Below, in pieces: positions 40,701 to 49,409 of a stretch of 64,000 nt of DNA. The stretch covers positions 1 to 64,000 of the forward strand of contig JAIOAX010000028.1 of assembly GCA_019873645.1 (NCBI GenBank), read 5' to 3'. The notes beneath the pieces are model-generated. The model ran no database searches and was not told the origin of the DNA. It was given only the letters and a program-made list of their open reading frames with translations. Origin of the DNA: Chloroflexota bacterium. Its GTDB lineage: Bacteria > Chloroflexota > Anaerolineae > B4-G1 > SLSP01. The stretch's first letter is position 1; each line of letters opens with the position of its first letter. The translations under genes were made by a program, and so were the position numbers.

Positions 40701-42746
40701 ACGCATCGCCAGGCGTGGGATCGAGGCATAGAGCCGATTGCTGGAGAGCACAATATAGTCGGCTTCATCCAGCCAATTGAAAAGCGACTCGCGTTTTTCA
40801 AGCGTGTCTTCGTCATAGTTGTTCATCTGTCCCCCATTACTGGAGGACAGGCTGCGGTACCAGTTGCCAAAAGCGTCCTTACCGTCTATCCGCTGAGGCA
40901 ACGCATCATCCCAGTGTTCGTTGGCGATAATCGAGGTGTGCAGCTTTACAAATTCTCCGCCAAGCAAAGTAACCGCGAAATAATATGTTCTTCCGGCTTC
41001 CAGCAGAAGTGGCGTCTCCAACGTCGCCGTAATAGCCTGGAAACCAGAAGCTGGTAAGTCGGCCTCGACGGTCGCTTCGGAAAGCCGATCATTCTCATCC
41101 GGGGAAGCCAATAGCGACAAACGCAAGCGACGCTGTCCACCGGCATTGAATGAATCCACTTTATTCAGCACCAGACGTGTTGCTGTGATGGTGGCCTCTG
41201 GGACAAACGGTGTAATGCTTGTGGGGGTGTAGTTGCTCAAGATGATGCCGGGCAGTACCGGGATTTGAACCTTGAGGCCGTCTTCAGCATAGAGGGTCGC
41301 CGCTGTGGGAATATTGTTGTACATCCATCGTGAGGCTTCGACGCGGGTCAGTGAGCGACTGTAAATCTGCAAGAAAGCCGCTGCCCATATCATTGTCCCT
41401 ATCAACACCACGGCCGGTAGTGCCAGCAGCGCGCCTTTCAGGATCCTGCGCCAGTTTTTCCCCAACACCGGCCAGGCACTCCCCCAGCGTGCGCCGCGCA
41501 TCAATGCCCAGGCAGCAAAAATGATGAACACGGGATAGACGGGCAAAAGGTAACGCATAGATTTGACCCATTGCGTGCTCTGGTAAAGGAAAAACAGTGT
41601 TCCCCAAGCCCAGATCAATAAGTGCTGCCAGCGTTTCTTGCGGATGATACGCCATCCCATAATGCCCCAGCCAATCCAGGCTGCGACGCCCAAAGGCAAT
41701 CCCATGCCCCACACAATCATGTTGCGTCCTGGGAAGATGATCGGTGTGCGGTCAGCCCATTGATGCCCGTAGGGGACATCAATGACACCACTTACCAATT
41801 TGCGAATATACTTCATCGTATCTAACCACAGAGGGTTGAGATGCAAGCCGAAAAACCCCGGCCCGGTAAAAGTATAGGGTTGCGCAACACGGAATGTGAT
41901 CAGGGCCAGTATGCCGGAAAGGACCACAGCAATTACCGGTAGGGGCGACAGAATAAAACGGTAGCGCGGTAAGTCTTGGTCAGAGGGTTCATAGTGCAAT
42001 AACGCTGCCAGGCCAACAACGCCGGCTAGGGGCCACACGCTGATCTTGGATGCGATGGCTAAACCCGTAGCGACGCCGGCCGGCAGCAACCACCAGGGCT
42101 GCCGACGTTGCACAGCCAGGACCGCAAAACACAGCGTCCAGGCAACGAAAACGGTGGCGAAACTATCCACAACGAAAAAGTGGGCATGTTGAATAGGAAG
42201 CACGGCGAAAGCATACAAGGCGGCCGCTAACAAGGCAACTTTGCGGTCGTACAGGATGCGTGCAAGAAGCGCCAATGCCAGCAATGTCGCCAGATCGGCT
42301 AATGCCGACATCGTGCGCCCCACAAGATGGATGCCGCCATAGCCGGTATAGAGGCCCGGATAACACGACCCTGACGCATTAAGCAACAACCAGCGCAGAA
42401 AGACCCCTGCAGGTCGAGGGGGTGTCGCGCAGGCCTGATCCACCCACCCCGCGACGATGTGGGTCACAAAAAGCGGCAGCGTGCCATACACATAGCTCGT
42501 GTACCCTTTATTGGCAGGATTGAGAGGGGATTCAGCGGTGTTCCAGTATTGGGCGAGGCTGTTGGGCAACTCAATGGCATTGAGCACCATGGTTAAAAAA
42601 CGTTCGTCGGGATGAAGGTGGGTTCCTTCATCCCAGTCAACGTTATAAAAGCGCACCCAAACGGCTGCCAGGAAGACGATGAAAAAGAGCAAAGCAAAAG
42701 GCAAACGGGACGTTAAATTTGATTTTGGCATAGGTTCTGGTTGCAT
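37797..42746 (-). CDS. giant membrane protein: PMT-like glycosyltransferase fused to DUF2298 (Chlor_Arch_YYY)
   Basis: About 1,649 residues with more than twenty membrane helices. The first half is GT-C/PMT-like: DWDEGTHLHPDERFLT in the first outer loop carries the acidic pair typical of dolichyl- or polyprenyl-phosphate-sugar transferases. A soluble extracellular insertion covers roughly 470-790. The second half bears the DUF2298 signature HPVAGGEKPMDFAYLN, STWFPPYDPWFAGGTMNYYYFG, known as Chlor_Arch_YYY because it is found in Chloroflexota and archaea. The ending is a soluble sugar-binding-like domain. It probably glycosylates exported proteins or lipids. ATG 42746 or 42731 could be the start; neither has a clear ribosome-binding site. 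The 78-bp inverted-repeat element ends 36 bp upstream. Confidence 0.9.
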   Translation of the reverse strand: MQPEPMPKSNLTSRLPFALLFFIVFLAAVWVRFYNVDWDEGTHLHPDERFLTMVLNAIELPNSLAQYWNTAESPLNPANKGYTSYVYGTLPLFVTHIVAGWVDQACATPPRPAGVFLRWLLLNASGSCYPGLYTGYGGIHLVGRTMSALADLATLLALALLARILYDRKVALLAAALYAFAVLPIQHAHFFVVDSFATVFVAWTLCFAVLAVQRRQPWWLLPAGVATGLAIASKISVWPLAGVVGLAALLHYEPSDQDLPRYRFILSPLPVIAVVLSGILALITFRVAQPYTFTGPGFFGLHLNPLWLDTMKYIRKLVSGVIDVPYGHQWADRTPIIFPGRNMIVWGMGLPLGVAAWIGWGIMGWRIIRKKRWQHLLIWAWGTLFFLYQSTQWVKSMRYLLPVYPVFIIFAAWALMRGARWGSAWPVLGKNWRRILKGALLALPAVVLIGTMIWAAAFLQIYSRSLTRVEASRWMYNNIPTAATLYAEDGLKVQIPVLPGIILSNYTPTSITPFVPEATITATRLVLNKVDSFNAGGQRRLRLSLLASPDENDRLSEATVEADLPASGFQAITATLETPLLLEAGRTYYFAVTLLGGEFVKLHTSIIANEHWDDALPQRIDGKDAFGNWYRSLSSSNGGQMNNYDEDTLEKRESLFNWLDEADYIVLSSNRLYASIPRLAMRYPFTTAYYEALFNGSLGFELLAEFVSYPSLGPCQFPDQEIPFALMQPRYTNARPCQIVLPPAEEAFSVYDHPTVLIFAKTPAYSRARAEAILPATLLNDVRWMTPLQATRSKNVAQRTLLMTPRMRAEQESGGTWSQLFNRDALLNRSQILAVIAWWMLLAALGIVAFPWLYYAFPALRDRGYGLARAVGLLVWAYCAWLLASLHWLPHTRLLLWAVFLFWAMLSGVFVYRRQDVFRAFLQEHWRDIVRIEIIFALLYLAWCYVRYLNPDLWHPVAGGEKPMDFAYLNAVIKSTWFPPYDPWFAGGTMNYYYFGFVMVGSLIKALGVVPSVGYNLAIAALYAMTGVGAYTIAGNLAGGDEKRGRRAGLIGLFLVLILGNLGELRLLFMGFEEVGNLKFESLIPGYPALVSVLVGLWKVIVQGHPLSFHAEWWYWNATRVMPFAPGEVGTINEFPAFTFLYADLHAHMMAFPLTQIALAVALQWGLTVEPSQLDEKRMLLAHLRRCIPRPLATLILAGLVIGALKATNTWDWPTYLGLMSLALLLSLIKPGNENSENIAEAAKPIFPYYKVITPVLFILLGELFFRPYTAHYATTYTSFGAWRGSRTPLGIYLIMHGQFLFPLVVLGAVRGQALFRRVTKDITVWLPLGIALLGLALLGVVLLILGVSIAWIVIPLGTLAALLVLDPQSTPHTRLLWLWVGTALALSLLVEVAVLEGDIGRMNTVFKFYLQVWMLLGLSAAVAVERIIYYAVQSYRAEKNSFMSQVPYSVSDLVSGIMAVLLAAAAMYPLLAIPAKIRDRWVTQAPHTLDGMAYLPYAIQYEQGATIPLAADDRMIRWLQENVEGSPTIMEGQGEREYLWGGRISVYTGLPAVAAWRWHSVQQRLMMPAGTVEARQADVRYFYNGFDSRQAMKVLERYNVRYVILGPYERAYMFPEGLPKFETMVEQGWLEIVYQDEMSTIYKVVGMP

Positions 42747-42781
42747 GACAAGAACGGAAAAGATTTTTGTGAAACTTGCCA

Positions 42782-42859
42782 ATTTCGCATAGTCATTTTC
42801 TCTTTCACAGCCAAAATTAAAAGCAAATTCTCCCTTCGGGTTTTATGACTACGCGAAAT
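42782..42859. mobile_element. 78-bp element with 15-bp terminal inverted repeats, copy 2
   Basis: The ends ATTTCGCATAGTCAT (42782-42796) and ATGACTACGCGAAAT (42845-42859) match those of copy 1 at 28560-28636 on the opposite strand. The element lies 36-51 bp before the start of the giant glycosyltransferase gene and has the same orientation to that gene as copy 1 has to the PTPS-related gene. Confidence 0.75.
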
Positions 42860-42904
42860 CAGTAACACACTTTTAGCCTGCATTTAAGTAATGCATCTCC
42901 AGGT

Positions 42905-42970
42905 AGCCGGTCTCTAAGACCACGCCACCGCGAGATCAGATGCTGCTGAGGCGCGGTCTGGAGACCGGCT
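42905..42970. repeat. 66-bp inverted repeat with GGTCTGGAGACC
   Basis: AGCCGGTCTC (42905-42914) is perfectly inverted at 42961-42970. Each end holds its own small palindrome, GGTCT-CTA-AGACC and GGTCT-GG-AGACC. A related GTCTGGAGACCAGCCTGAG occurs at about 34591. Confidence 0.75.
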
Positions 42971-42984
42971 TGAGAGGTGCCCTG

Positions 42985-44427
42985 TCACGGCCTGGTGCTG
43001 CTTCTCTGAAACGAGCCCTTGCCATTCCCAAGTGGACTCTCGGCAAAGTTTGCGCCGGCCATAATCTCATCCAGAATCTGTGCCCCGGTCCGTCCGGTGC
43101 CAGGACTGACGGCAATGCTCAAATCGCGGCGAAAAGCGCGGGTCAGGTTGTCCCCGGTCGCATGAGAAACCAACGCCATCGCCTGTACGGCACTGGCAAT
43201 CGCATAACGCGGCTCAATACGTTCCAGGTCTTCAAAGAAAAAGGCACAACTGACAAACATCCGTTGACGATGCACCTGCGCTTCCAACAAATCCAAAAGG
43301 CTTCTTTGCGCCTGGGTTGATAAATGTCCCAAATAGTATTCGGATAAAAATTCCGCGCCGCCGACTTGCCGTAGAACAACCCGGACATATTCATCCCGCA
43401 AACTCCACGGGGCAAGGTTGCGGCGACGCATCGCCTCGGCATAAATCTCATCTATCTCGTGTGCGAGATTGTCCAATGCACGGCGTAACGCTCCCTTCCA
43501 TTGTCCACATCCGGGTGTACACTGACATCCGGTTGCCCAACGCCCCAATCGGTGGGGACAACTCCAGGCCGTATTCTCGACAATTTCCACCTCGGTGCGT
43601 GGCGGATGCTGCCGCATGTAGCGCGCCAGTGTTGTCACTTCATAAGCATCGGCTTCGCCGGGTGTGGTCAGTTCTTCAAGCACACGCACGCCATGGCAGT
43701 GATGATGTCCAAAGGTTTCACCGTCGGTAGCGATAAGCGTCAAAGAATCCGCCGGTCGTCCTGCCAGCAGCGCGTTGGCCCAGGGACGAATGGTCTCGGG
43801 CGCCGGCATATTAAACGATAAGTAATCGGAAGCACCACGGTCACGCACAAAGACGTTGATGGATCGGCCATGCGAGAGGCGCACAAGGTAAGGCCCAGCG
43901 CCGTAGGAGAGGTCGCCATGCACCTGTTCACCGGAAAGGATGACGAAGGCAAGGCCGGCTTCCGCGACTGTCTCCAATGTCTCGTAGTCAACGGCCATTT
44001 CGGGAAGCCAGATACCCTCGGGCCGCATCCCAAAACGATGAATATAGCTGGCGATTCCCCAACGCACCTGACAGCGTTTGTCACGTCCCCGCGCCAGGGG
44101 CAAAATGGTATGGTGTACGGCCTGAGCCATCCCATTGCCCACACCATATTGAGCTGCATAATGAGAAACATCCGCTACGATCCGTTGATAGGTCTCAGGA
44201 ACGTGTTCGGCCATCCAACGCGCCAGTGTGCCGCCAAGATTAAAGCTGATGCGCCCGAAGTTGCCTGCCGAAGCATTGGGGGCGTAACATTCCGCCGTCA
44301 CTCTGGCATTCCAGTTAGGGAAAGGCGCTGCCGAAGGCTCGCACCGATAGGTTCCGGTAAACGGGTCTTCCCGTGGTGGCTGATAAAAATGTCCATGCAC
44401 GCACAACAAAGGTTTAGCTGACTTCAT
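42985..44427 (-). CDS. glycoside hydrolase family 57 (amylase/glucanotransferase-like, DUF3536-type)
   Basis: A 480-residue GH57 protein. HGHFYQPPREDPF (residues 11-23) is the conserved first motif, and GMRPEGIWLPEMAVDYETLE near residues 137-156 carries the expected nucleophile Glu. ATDGETFGHHHCH is the later motif with the Asp acid/base. GH57 enzymes act on alpha-1,4-glucans; members with the DUF3536 C-terminal domain are often next to glycogen genes. It lies directly after glgA on the same strand and is probably part of glycogen turnover. The ATG at 44427 has GGGAG seven bases upstream; an upstream frame includes the glgA terminator. Confidence 0.88.
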   Translation of the reverse strand: MKSAKPLLCVHGHFYQPPREDPFTGTYRCEPSAAPFPNWNARVTAECYAPNASAGNFGRISFNLGGTLARWMAEHVPETYQRIVADVSHYAAQYGVGNGMAQAVHHTILPLARGRDKRCQVRWGIASYIHRFGMRPEGIWLPEMAVDYETLETVAEAGLAFVILSGEQVHGDLSYGAGPYLVRLSHGRSINVFVRDRGASDYLSFNMPAPETIRPWANALLAGRPADSLTLIATDGETFGHHHCHGVRVLEELTTPGEADAYEVTTLARYMRQHPPRTEVEIVENTAWSCPHRLGRWATGCQCTPGCGQWKGALRRALDNLAHEIDEIYAEAMRRRNLAPWSLRDEYVRVVLRQVGGAEFLSEYYLGHLSTQAQRSLLDLLEAQVHRQRMFVSCAFFFEDLERIEPRYAIASAVQAMALVSHATGDNLTRAFRRDLSIAVSPGTGRTGAQILDEIMAGANFAESPLGNGKGSFQRSSTRP

Positions 44428-44440
44428 CCACACTCCCACA

Positions 44441-44465
44441 ATAAAAGGCGCAGCTATGCTGCGCC
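44441..44465 (-). terminator. intrinsic terminator between glgA and GH57
   Basis: GGCGCAGC, loop ATA, GCTGCGCC, then TTTTAT on the minus strand. It lies between the glgA stop and the GH57 ribosome-binding site, so it should reduce or control read-through. Confidence 0.85.
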
Positions 44466-44489
44466 GAATCATAATTTTTCATCAACCCC

Positions 44490-45938
44490 CTACTGTGTTC
44501 GATGCAACGCCAACGCGCGCCGATAGAGGTCCACATAAGCACGCGCCGAGGCATCCCAGGAGAAATCACGTTCCATGGCCCGATATTGCAGAGCTGTCCA
44601 GCGCGTTCTGTTGGCATAACCGTCCAGAGCACGATGAATACCGTCCCGCAGGGCCTCCACGGAGTAATCCTCAAAGGCAAATCCGGTTCCCCGATCGGGT
44701 TGCGCATCGGCATCCACCACGATGTCGGCCAGTCCACCGGTAGCATGCACCACCGGCACCACACCGTAGTGCATGGCCGACATCAAAGCAATGCTGCTAG
44801 GTTCATCACGGCTGGGCATAAGGAGGATATCCGCGCTAGCGTAGATACGCCGGGCCAACCGATCGTCAAATTTGATAAAAGCGCGCACATTGTTAGGATA
44901 GCGCGCTTGCAGGTCACGAAAACTGGTTTCGTAAGTTTCATCCCCCGTTCCCAAAAGCACAAACTGGATATCTCGTGCCTGAAGCAAGGTTTCGAGCGCC
45001 GGAATGACAAGTTCCAAGCCCTTTGTTTCATCAAGGCGTGTCACCATGCCAAACAGCGGCGTATCCTGGTTGGGTGATAGACGTGTCTCACGTTGCAAAG
45101 CATTTTTGTTGACCGTGCGCATTTTGAGCGTCCGCACATCGTACGTCTGCGTGAGGGCTTCATCGGTTGCCGGATTCCATACGTCGGTATCAATGCCACT
45201 GAGGATACCAAAGAGGCGGTCCTGACGTTGTTTCAAAAGCGCGGTCAACCCCAGGCCGGCCTCTCCAGACACGATCTCGCGCGCATAAGTCGGGCTGACC
45301 GTACTGAGAAGATCAGCATGGGCAATGCCTTGCGCCATCCAGTTAACCTGTCCGGGAATCTCCCCAGGCAGGTGGGGGAGTTTTTCCATTTGTGCGAATG
45401 TCAAAATCAACCGGCCACAGATACCTTGATAGGCCAGATTGTGGATGGTGAAGAGGGTGGCAATATCCCGATATTGGGGCTGCGAACGTCCATAGACATC
45501 GAGCCAGGCCGGCACCGCGGCTGTGTGCCAGTCGTTAGCGTGAATCACAGTGGGCTTCCAATCGAGCAATTTCAACGTGGCGATCACGCCTTTAGAGAAA
45601 AATGTGAAGCGTTGGGGATCATCATTGAAACCATAGACACGTTCACGGTTTGAGAAATACTGGTCATTCCAGATCAAATAGACCGGAACGCCGTTTACAT
45701 TCGTTTCCAACAGCAAGGCATGCTCTTCACCCGGCCCAATAGGGACGGCCAGTGCACCAACACGCTGAAAGTTGTATCCGGCCGCCTGCATAGTCCCATA
45801 ACGCGGAATGATCACACGAACGTCCACTCCCAAATTGCGCAAGGCTTTGGGCAGCGATCCTGCCACGTCAGCCAGCCCGCCCACCTTCATAAAGGGTGTG
45901 GCCTCCGCCGCCAGGAAAAGTACTCTAAGATCGTCCAT
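44490..45938 (-). CDS. glgA: glycogen synthase (GT5)
   Basis: A 482-residue enzyme of the bacterial ADP-glucose glycogen synthase family. MKVGGLADVAGSLPKAL (residues 17-33) holds the ADP-glucose lysine motif KVGGL; FTIHNLAYQG and STVSPTYAREI follow, and FLLMPSRDEPSSIALMSAMHYGVVPVVHATGGLADIV is the C-terminal donor-binding region. The usual EPCGL in this last motif reads EPSSI, an uncommon change near the active site. It elongates alpha-1,4-glucan chains. It probably shares a promoter with GH57 through partial read-through. Confidence 0.95.
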   Translation of the reverse strand: MDDLRVLFLAAEATPFMKVGGLADVAGSLPKALRNLGVDVRVIIPRYGTMQAAGYNFQRVGALAVPIGPGEEHALLLETNVNGVPVYLIWNDQYFSNRERVYGFNDDPQRFTFFSKGVIATLKLLDWKPTVIHANDWHTAAVPAWLDVYGRSQPQYRDIATLFTIHNLAYQGICGRLILTFAQMEKLPHLPGEIPGQVNWMAQGIAHADLLSTVSPTYAREIVSGEAGLGLTALLKQRQDRLFGILSGIDTDVWNPATDEALTQTYDVRTLKMRTVNKNALQRETRLSPNQDTPLFGMVTRLDETKGLELVIPALETLLQARDIQFVLLGTGDETYETSFRDLQARYPNNVRAFIKFDDRLARRIYASADILLMPSRDEPSSIALMSAMHYGVVPVVHATGGLADIVVDADAQPDRGTGFAFEDYSVEALRDGIHRALDGYANRTRWTALQYRAMERDFSWDASARAYVDLYRRALALHRTQ

Positions 45939-45988
45939 GTCTACCTACCTCACGATGCAATCACGATGCAACCGGCTAAATTATCCCC

Positions 45989-46016
45989 ATTATATCCGAC
46001 TTCGTTCAAACGGCAA
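45989..46016 (-). promoter_or_regulatory. possible glgA promoter
   Basis: On the minus strand TTGCCG (46011-46016), a 16-bp spacer and TATAAT (45989-45994). The -10 is good, the -35 weak. An 11-bp direct duplication (TCACGATGCAA twice, about 45950-45972) lies in the leader. Confidence 0.4.
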
Positions 46017-46028
46017 CGGATGTTATAA

Positions 46029-46064
46029 TGGGGATTAGGGATTGGGGATTAGGAATTAGGGAGG
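46029..46064. repeat. GGATTAGGGATTGGG stutter repeat, copy 2
   Basis: GGGGATTAGGGATTGGGGAT and TAGGAATTAGGGAGG run directly into the ribosome-binding site of the next gene; the GGGAGG that pairs with 16S rRNA is the last repeat unit. Confidence 0.85.
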
Positions 46065-46071
46065 AAAACTT

Positions 46072-49000
46072 ATGAAAGTCCGATACTTGCTGCTAACGTT
46101 GATCGGCGCCGGAGTGCTGCTTGGGTTTGTCAGTCTGGGACTGAGACAGGCCGATGCTGCCCCCCACGCTATCGGCGATGTGGTCATCAACGAGGTGGCC
46201 TGGGGAGGCACGGCGGCCTCTTCGAACGATGAATGGATCGAGCTGTACAATAACACCTCTGTATCCGTGTCACTCGCCGGATGGCGCGTAGCCACGACGA
46301 ACAATATGAACCTGATTCTCCAGGGTGAGATCGCTCCACACGGTTACTATCTCATCGAACGCACCAATGATACGACCATCAGCGACATCACCGCAGACCG
46401 TTACGGGTCTTTTGGAAGCGGCCTGCGCAACACCGGAGAAATCATCACATTGACCGATACGCTCGGTAACGTGATAGATACGGCCAACGGCGATGGTGGT
46501 AGCTGGCCTGCCGGTACAACCGCCGCAACGATGGAACGCATCAACAGTGCTGCGCCCGATACCTCCACGAACTGGGCCACGAACACCGGCAATCCCCGCA
46601 ACGGACGGGATGCCAATGGCGCGCCGATCAACGGTACGCCGAAGTGCCGCAACAGCGTTTCCGCACCGGCGGCGGATCTCGTCGTTGCCAAGTACGGCCC
46701 GGCACAAGCCCAGTCGGGAGCCATGCTGACGTACACACTGTCTTATCGTAACCCCGGCAACATCGTCGCTGCAAATGTTATGCTGACCGATACTCTGCCG
46801 GAAGGCGTCACTTTTATCACCAGCACAGCCCCCTACCCCACAGTCGTGAACACGCGCACACTGCTCTGGATGCTCGGCAATGTTCCTATCACCCTCACAG
46901 CGCAGCGTATCGCGGTCTCCGTCTACGCCCCTGCGAGCGATGTGGAGACAATGACCAACGTCATCACCGCTGCCAGTACCGTGACCGAGGCTACCCCCGC
47001 TACAAATATCGCCCGGTGGACAACGTTCATCAATACCCCCTCACCAAACCTGGGACTGGTCAAACTGTACGCCGTGCAACCGGGCAATTACGGCGGGATC
47101 AGCGGTGAAATGGTTGCCCTCATCAATCTGGGTGCCGATACTGTTAACCTTCAAGGCTGGTGTATTGACGACAAGGTCACTTCGACAACCCGCGTGTGCT
47201 TCCCGGCCAGCGCGCACATCGCGGCCGGAAAAACGTTGTGGCTGGCCGAGAAAGCCGATGGGTTTTATCCGGTATGGGGCTTCGATGCCGATTGGACCAC
47301 AACGGCGATCACCCGCTCCGTCTCCTTGCTCACGGGAAGCTGGCCGGGCTTCACCGACGACGGCGAGGCTGTGTATCTGCTCGACGGCGGCGGGACGGTA
47401 GTGGATGCCCTTGCCTACGGCAAGGGCAGCGCCGAAACCGGCTGGAATGGGATTCCCGTCCCCCACCCCTACAGCGATTACGAGAACAGGGGACAGGTAC
47501 TCTACCGCAAGCTCGCTGAAACCACCGGCCTGCCCGTCCCTGACACCGACAGCGCTGCCGATTGGGCGCAGGACCCCAACGATCTTTTCGATGGGCGCAA
47601 AATACGCTATCCGGGTTGGGACCTGGAAACGCTTTTCTTTCCGGTTGTGGTCACAGCCACCGGTAATATCACGCTCGCAGTCGCGCCGGATGGGATGTTG
47701 AACTTTGTGCTGGACACGGTGCGTGCGGCACAGAAAAGCCTGCTCATCGAAGGGTACACGCTAGGCAGCGTACCGCTCTATGAAGCCATCAACGCGCGCA
47801 TCCAGGCCGGCGTCCAGGTGACGATCCTTTTGGAAAGCACGCCGGCCGGCGGGATGAGCAACCAGGAAAAATGGGTTGCCCAACATTTACACCAACCGCC
47901 GACCAGCACAGTTTACTTTATGGGCGGGAACACCACGCGCTATCAGTACCAGCATGCGAAGTTCATGATCGTTGACAACCGCACGGCGCTCCTCAGTACG
48001 GACAACTTCGGGGAAAGCTCCATGCCTTCGGATCCCCTGGAAAACGGAACGATGGGGCATCGCGGATTCGTGTTGCGCACCGACAACGCGGAGGTCATCG
48101 CCCGTCTGAACGCGATTTTCCGGGCCGATTGCGATCCATTACATCACAATGACGTATTCCCGTATTCGAGCGTCTACGCGCCGCCGGCTTATTTTAGCCC
48201 CATTCCACCGGTAGATTGGACCACATATACGGTCGCTTTCAGTCCTACACTGGCGACGACGGCCTCCCATCTCACACTGCTGCATGCGCCGGAGCACACG
48301 CTGCGCAGTCAGGATGCGCTGATCGGCCTGTTGAACGGGACACAGAGCGGCGCGATTGATGTAATGCAGTTGAACGAACCGGTCACATGGACAAATGACG
48401 CAGGCAATGCAGGGCTGAATCCACGCATCACGGCACTCATCGCGGCAGCGCAACGCGGCGTCTCAGTGCGGCTGCTCCTCGACGCCAACTATGACGATCC
48501 GCTCAGCGCCAACGGCAACACCGCCACATGCCTGTATCTGAAGGGGCTACACCTCTCCACCCTGCAATGCCGCCTTGCTAACGTCACCGGACTGGGGATT
48601 CACGCCAAAATTTTCCTGGTGGATGACGGCAATCACCAATGGGTACACTTGGGCAGCATCAACGGTTCGGAGACCTCTAACAAGGCCAACCGCGAGACGG
48701 CGCTGCAATTTGCCTCGCCGGCCGGCTACGCTTACCTACGCGCCGTGTTCGAGCACGATTGGGCGCTCGGCCATGGCCCAATGATCCATCGGCTCTACCT
48801 GCCACTCACCATGCGCGACTATGTCCCGCCGGTGGATTATCCGCTTATCAGTGAAGTCTTTATCAATCCAGGTGGCGAGGATACCGGCAAAGAGTGGATA
48901 GAGATCTACCATCCCGGCAACGAGACTGTCAATCTGACGGGTTGGAGCCTTGGTGACGCCATCAACGTAGGAAATTATGGAGACGGACGCTATGTCTTCC

Positions 49001-49401
49001 CTGAGGGGGCGCAACTATTGCCCAGGCAAGTGATCGTCGCAGCGGCCTGCGCCACGCAGTTTGCGGCGGCTTATGGATTCAATCCCACCTACGAATGGAC
49101 GAACTGCGATCCACTGGTACCGGACATGACGCCGGCCGGCGCATGGGAGGGTTTTGGGATTGCCCTGGGCAATGCCAGCGACGAGGTGTTGTTGCTCAAT
49201 GCCAGCGCGACAATCGTGGATAGTGCCGCATGGGGCGGCGAACCGCGCGCCGAGGTCATTCCCTTCCCGATTGACGCGGATAGCACCTTCCCCGCGGATG
49301 CCAGTCTCAAACGCTATCCCCCCAGTTACGACCGCAACGATTGTACGCGCGACTTCTACGCCAGCTATCAGCCATCGCCAGGGCGGGTCAGTGGGGAATA
49401 A
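46072..49401 (+). CDS. secreted phospholipase D-like protein with three lamin-tail domains and DUF11
   Basis: A 1,109-residue exported protein: signal peptide (about 5-29), lamin-tail domain 1 (about 33-145, INEVAWGGTAASSNDEWIELYN), DUF11 (about 205-315), lamin-tail-like domain 2 (about 325-450), a PLD core (about 530-900), the string RLYLPLTMRDY near 905 and lamin-tail domain 3 (about 920-1060, EWIEIYHPGNETVNLTGWSLGD). Both PLD motifs are intact: HAKFMIVD near 628 and HAKIFLVDD near 843 with GSINGS; the first has STDN where GSxN is usual. It may act on phospholipids or nucleic acid outside the cell. GGGAGG before the ATG comes from a repeat. Confidence 0.9.
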   Translation: MKVRYLLLTLIGAGVLLGFVSLGLRQADAAPHAIGDVVINEVAWGGTAASSNDEWIELYNNTSVSVSLAGWRVATTNNMNLILQGEIAPHGYYLIERTNDTTISDITADRYGSFGSGLRNTGEIITLTDTLGNVIDTANGDGGSWPAGTTAATMERINSAAPDTSTNWATNTGNPRNGRDANGAPINGTPKCRNSVSAPAADLVVAKYGPAQAQSGAMLTYTLSYRNPGNIVAANVMLTDTLPEGVTFITSTAPYPTVVNTRTLLWMLGNVPITLTAQRIAVSVYAPASDVETMTNVITAASTVTEATPATNIARWTTFINTPSPNLGLVKLYAVQPGNYGGISGEMVALINLGADTVNLQGWCIDDKVTSTTRVCFPASAHIAAGKTLWLAEKADGFYPVWGFDADWTTTAITRSVSLLTGSWPGFTDDGEAVYLLDGGGTVVDALAYGKGSAETGWNGIPVPHPYSDYENRGQVLYRKLAETTGLPVPDTDSAADWAQDPNDLFDGRKIRYPGWDLETLFFPVVVTATGNITLAVAPDGMLNFVLDTVRAAQKSLLIEGYTLGSVPLYEAINARIQAGVQVTILLESTPAGGMSNQEKWVAQHLHQPPTSTVYFMGGNTTRYQYQHAKFMIVDNRTALLSTDNFGESSMPSDPLENGTMGHRGFVLRTDNAEVIARLNAIFRADCDPLHHNDVFPYSSVYAPPAYFSPIPPVDWTTYTVAFSPTLATTASHLTLLHAPEHTLRSQDALIGLLNGTQSGAIDVMQLNEPVTWTNDAGNAGLNPRITALIAAAQRGVSVRLLLDANYDDPLSANGNTATCLYLKGLHLSTLQCRLANVTGLGIHAKIFLVDDGNHQWVHLGSINGSETSNKANRETALQFASPAGYAYLRAVFEHDWALGHGPMIHRLYLPLTMRDYVPPVDYPLISEVFINPGGEDTGKEWIEIYHPGNETVNLTGWSLGDAINVGNYGDGRYVFPEGAQLLPRQVIVAAACATQFAAAYGFNPTYEWTNCDPLVPDMTPAGAWEGFGIALGNASDEVLLLNASATIVDSAAWGGEPRAEVIPFPIDADSTFPADASLKRYPPSYDRNDCTRDFYASYQPSPGRVSGE

Positions 49402-49409
49402 CGTAGCTT

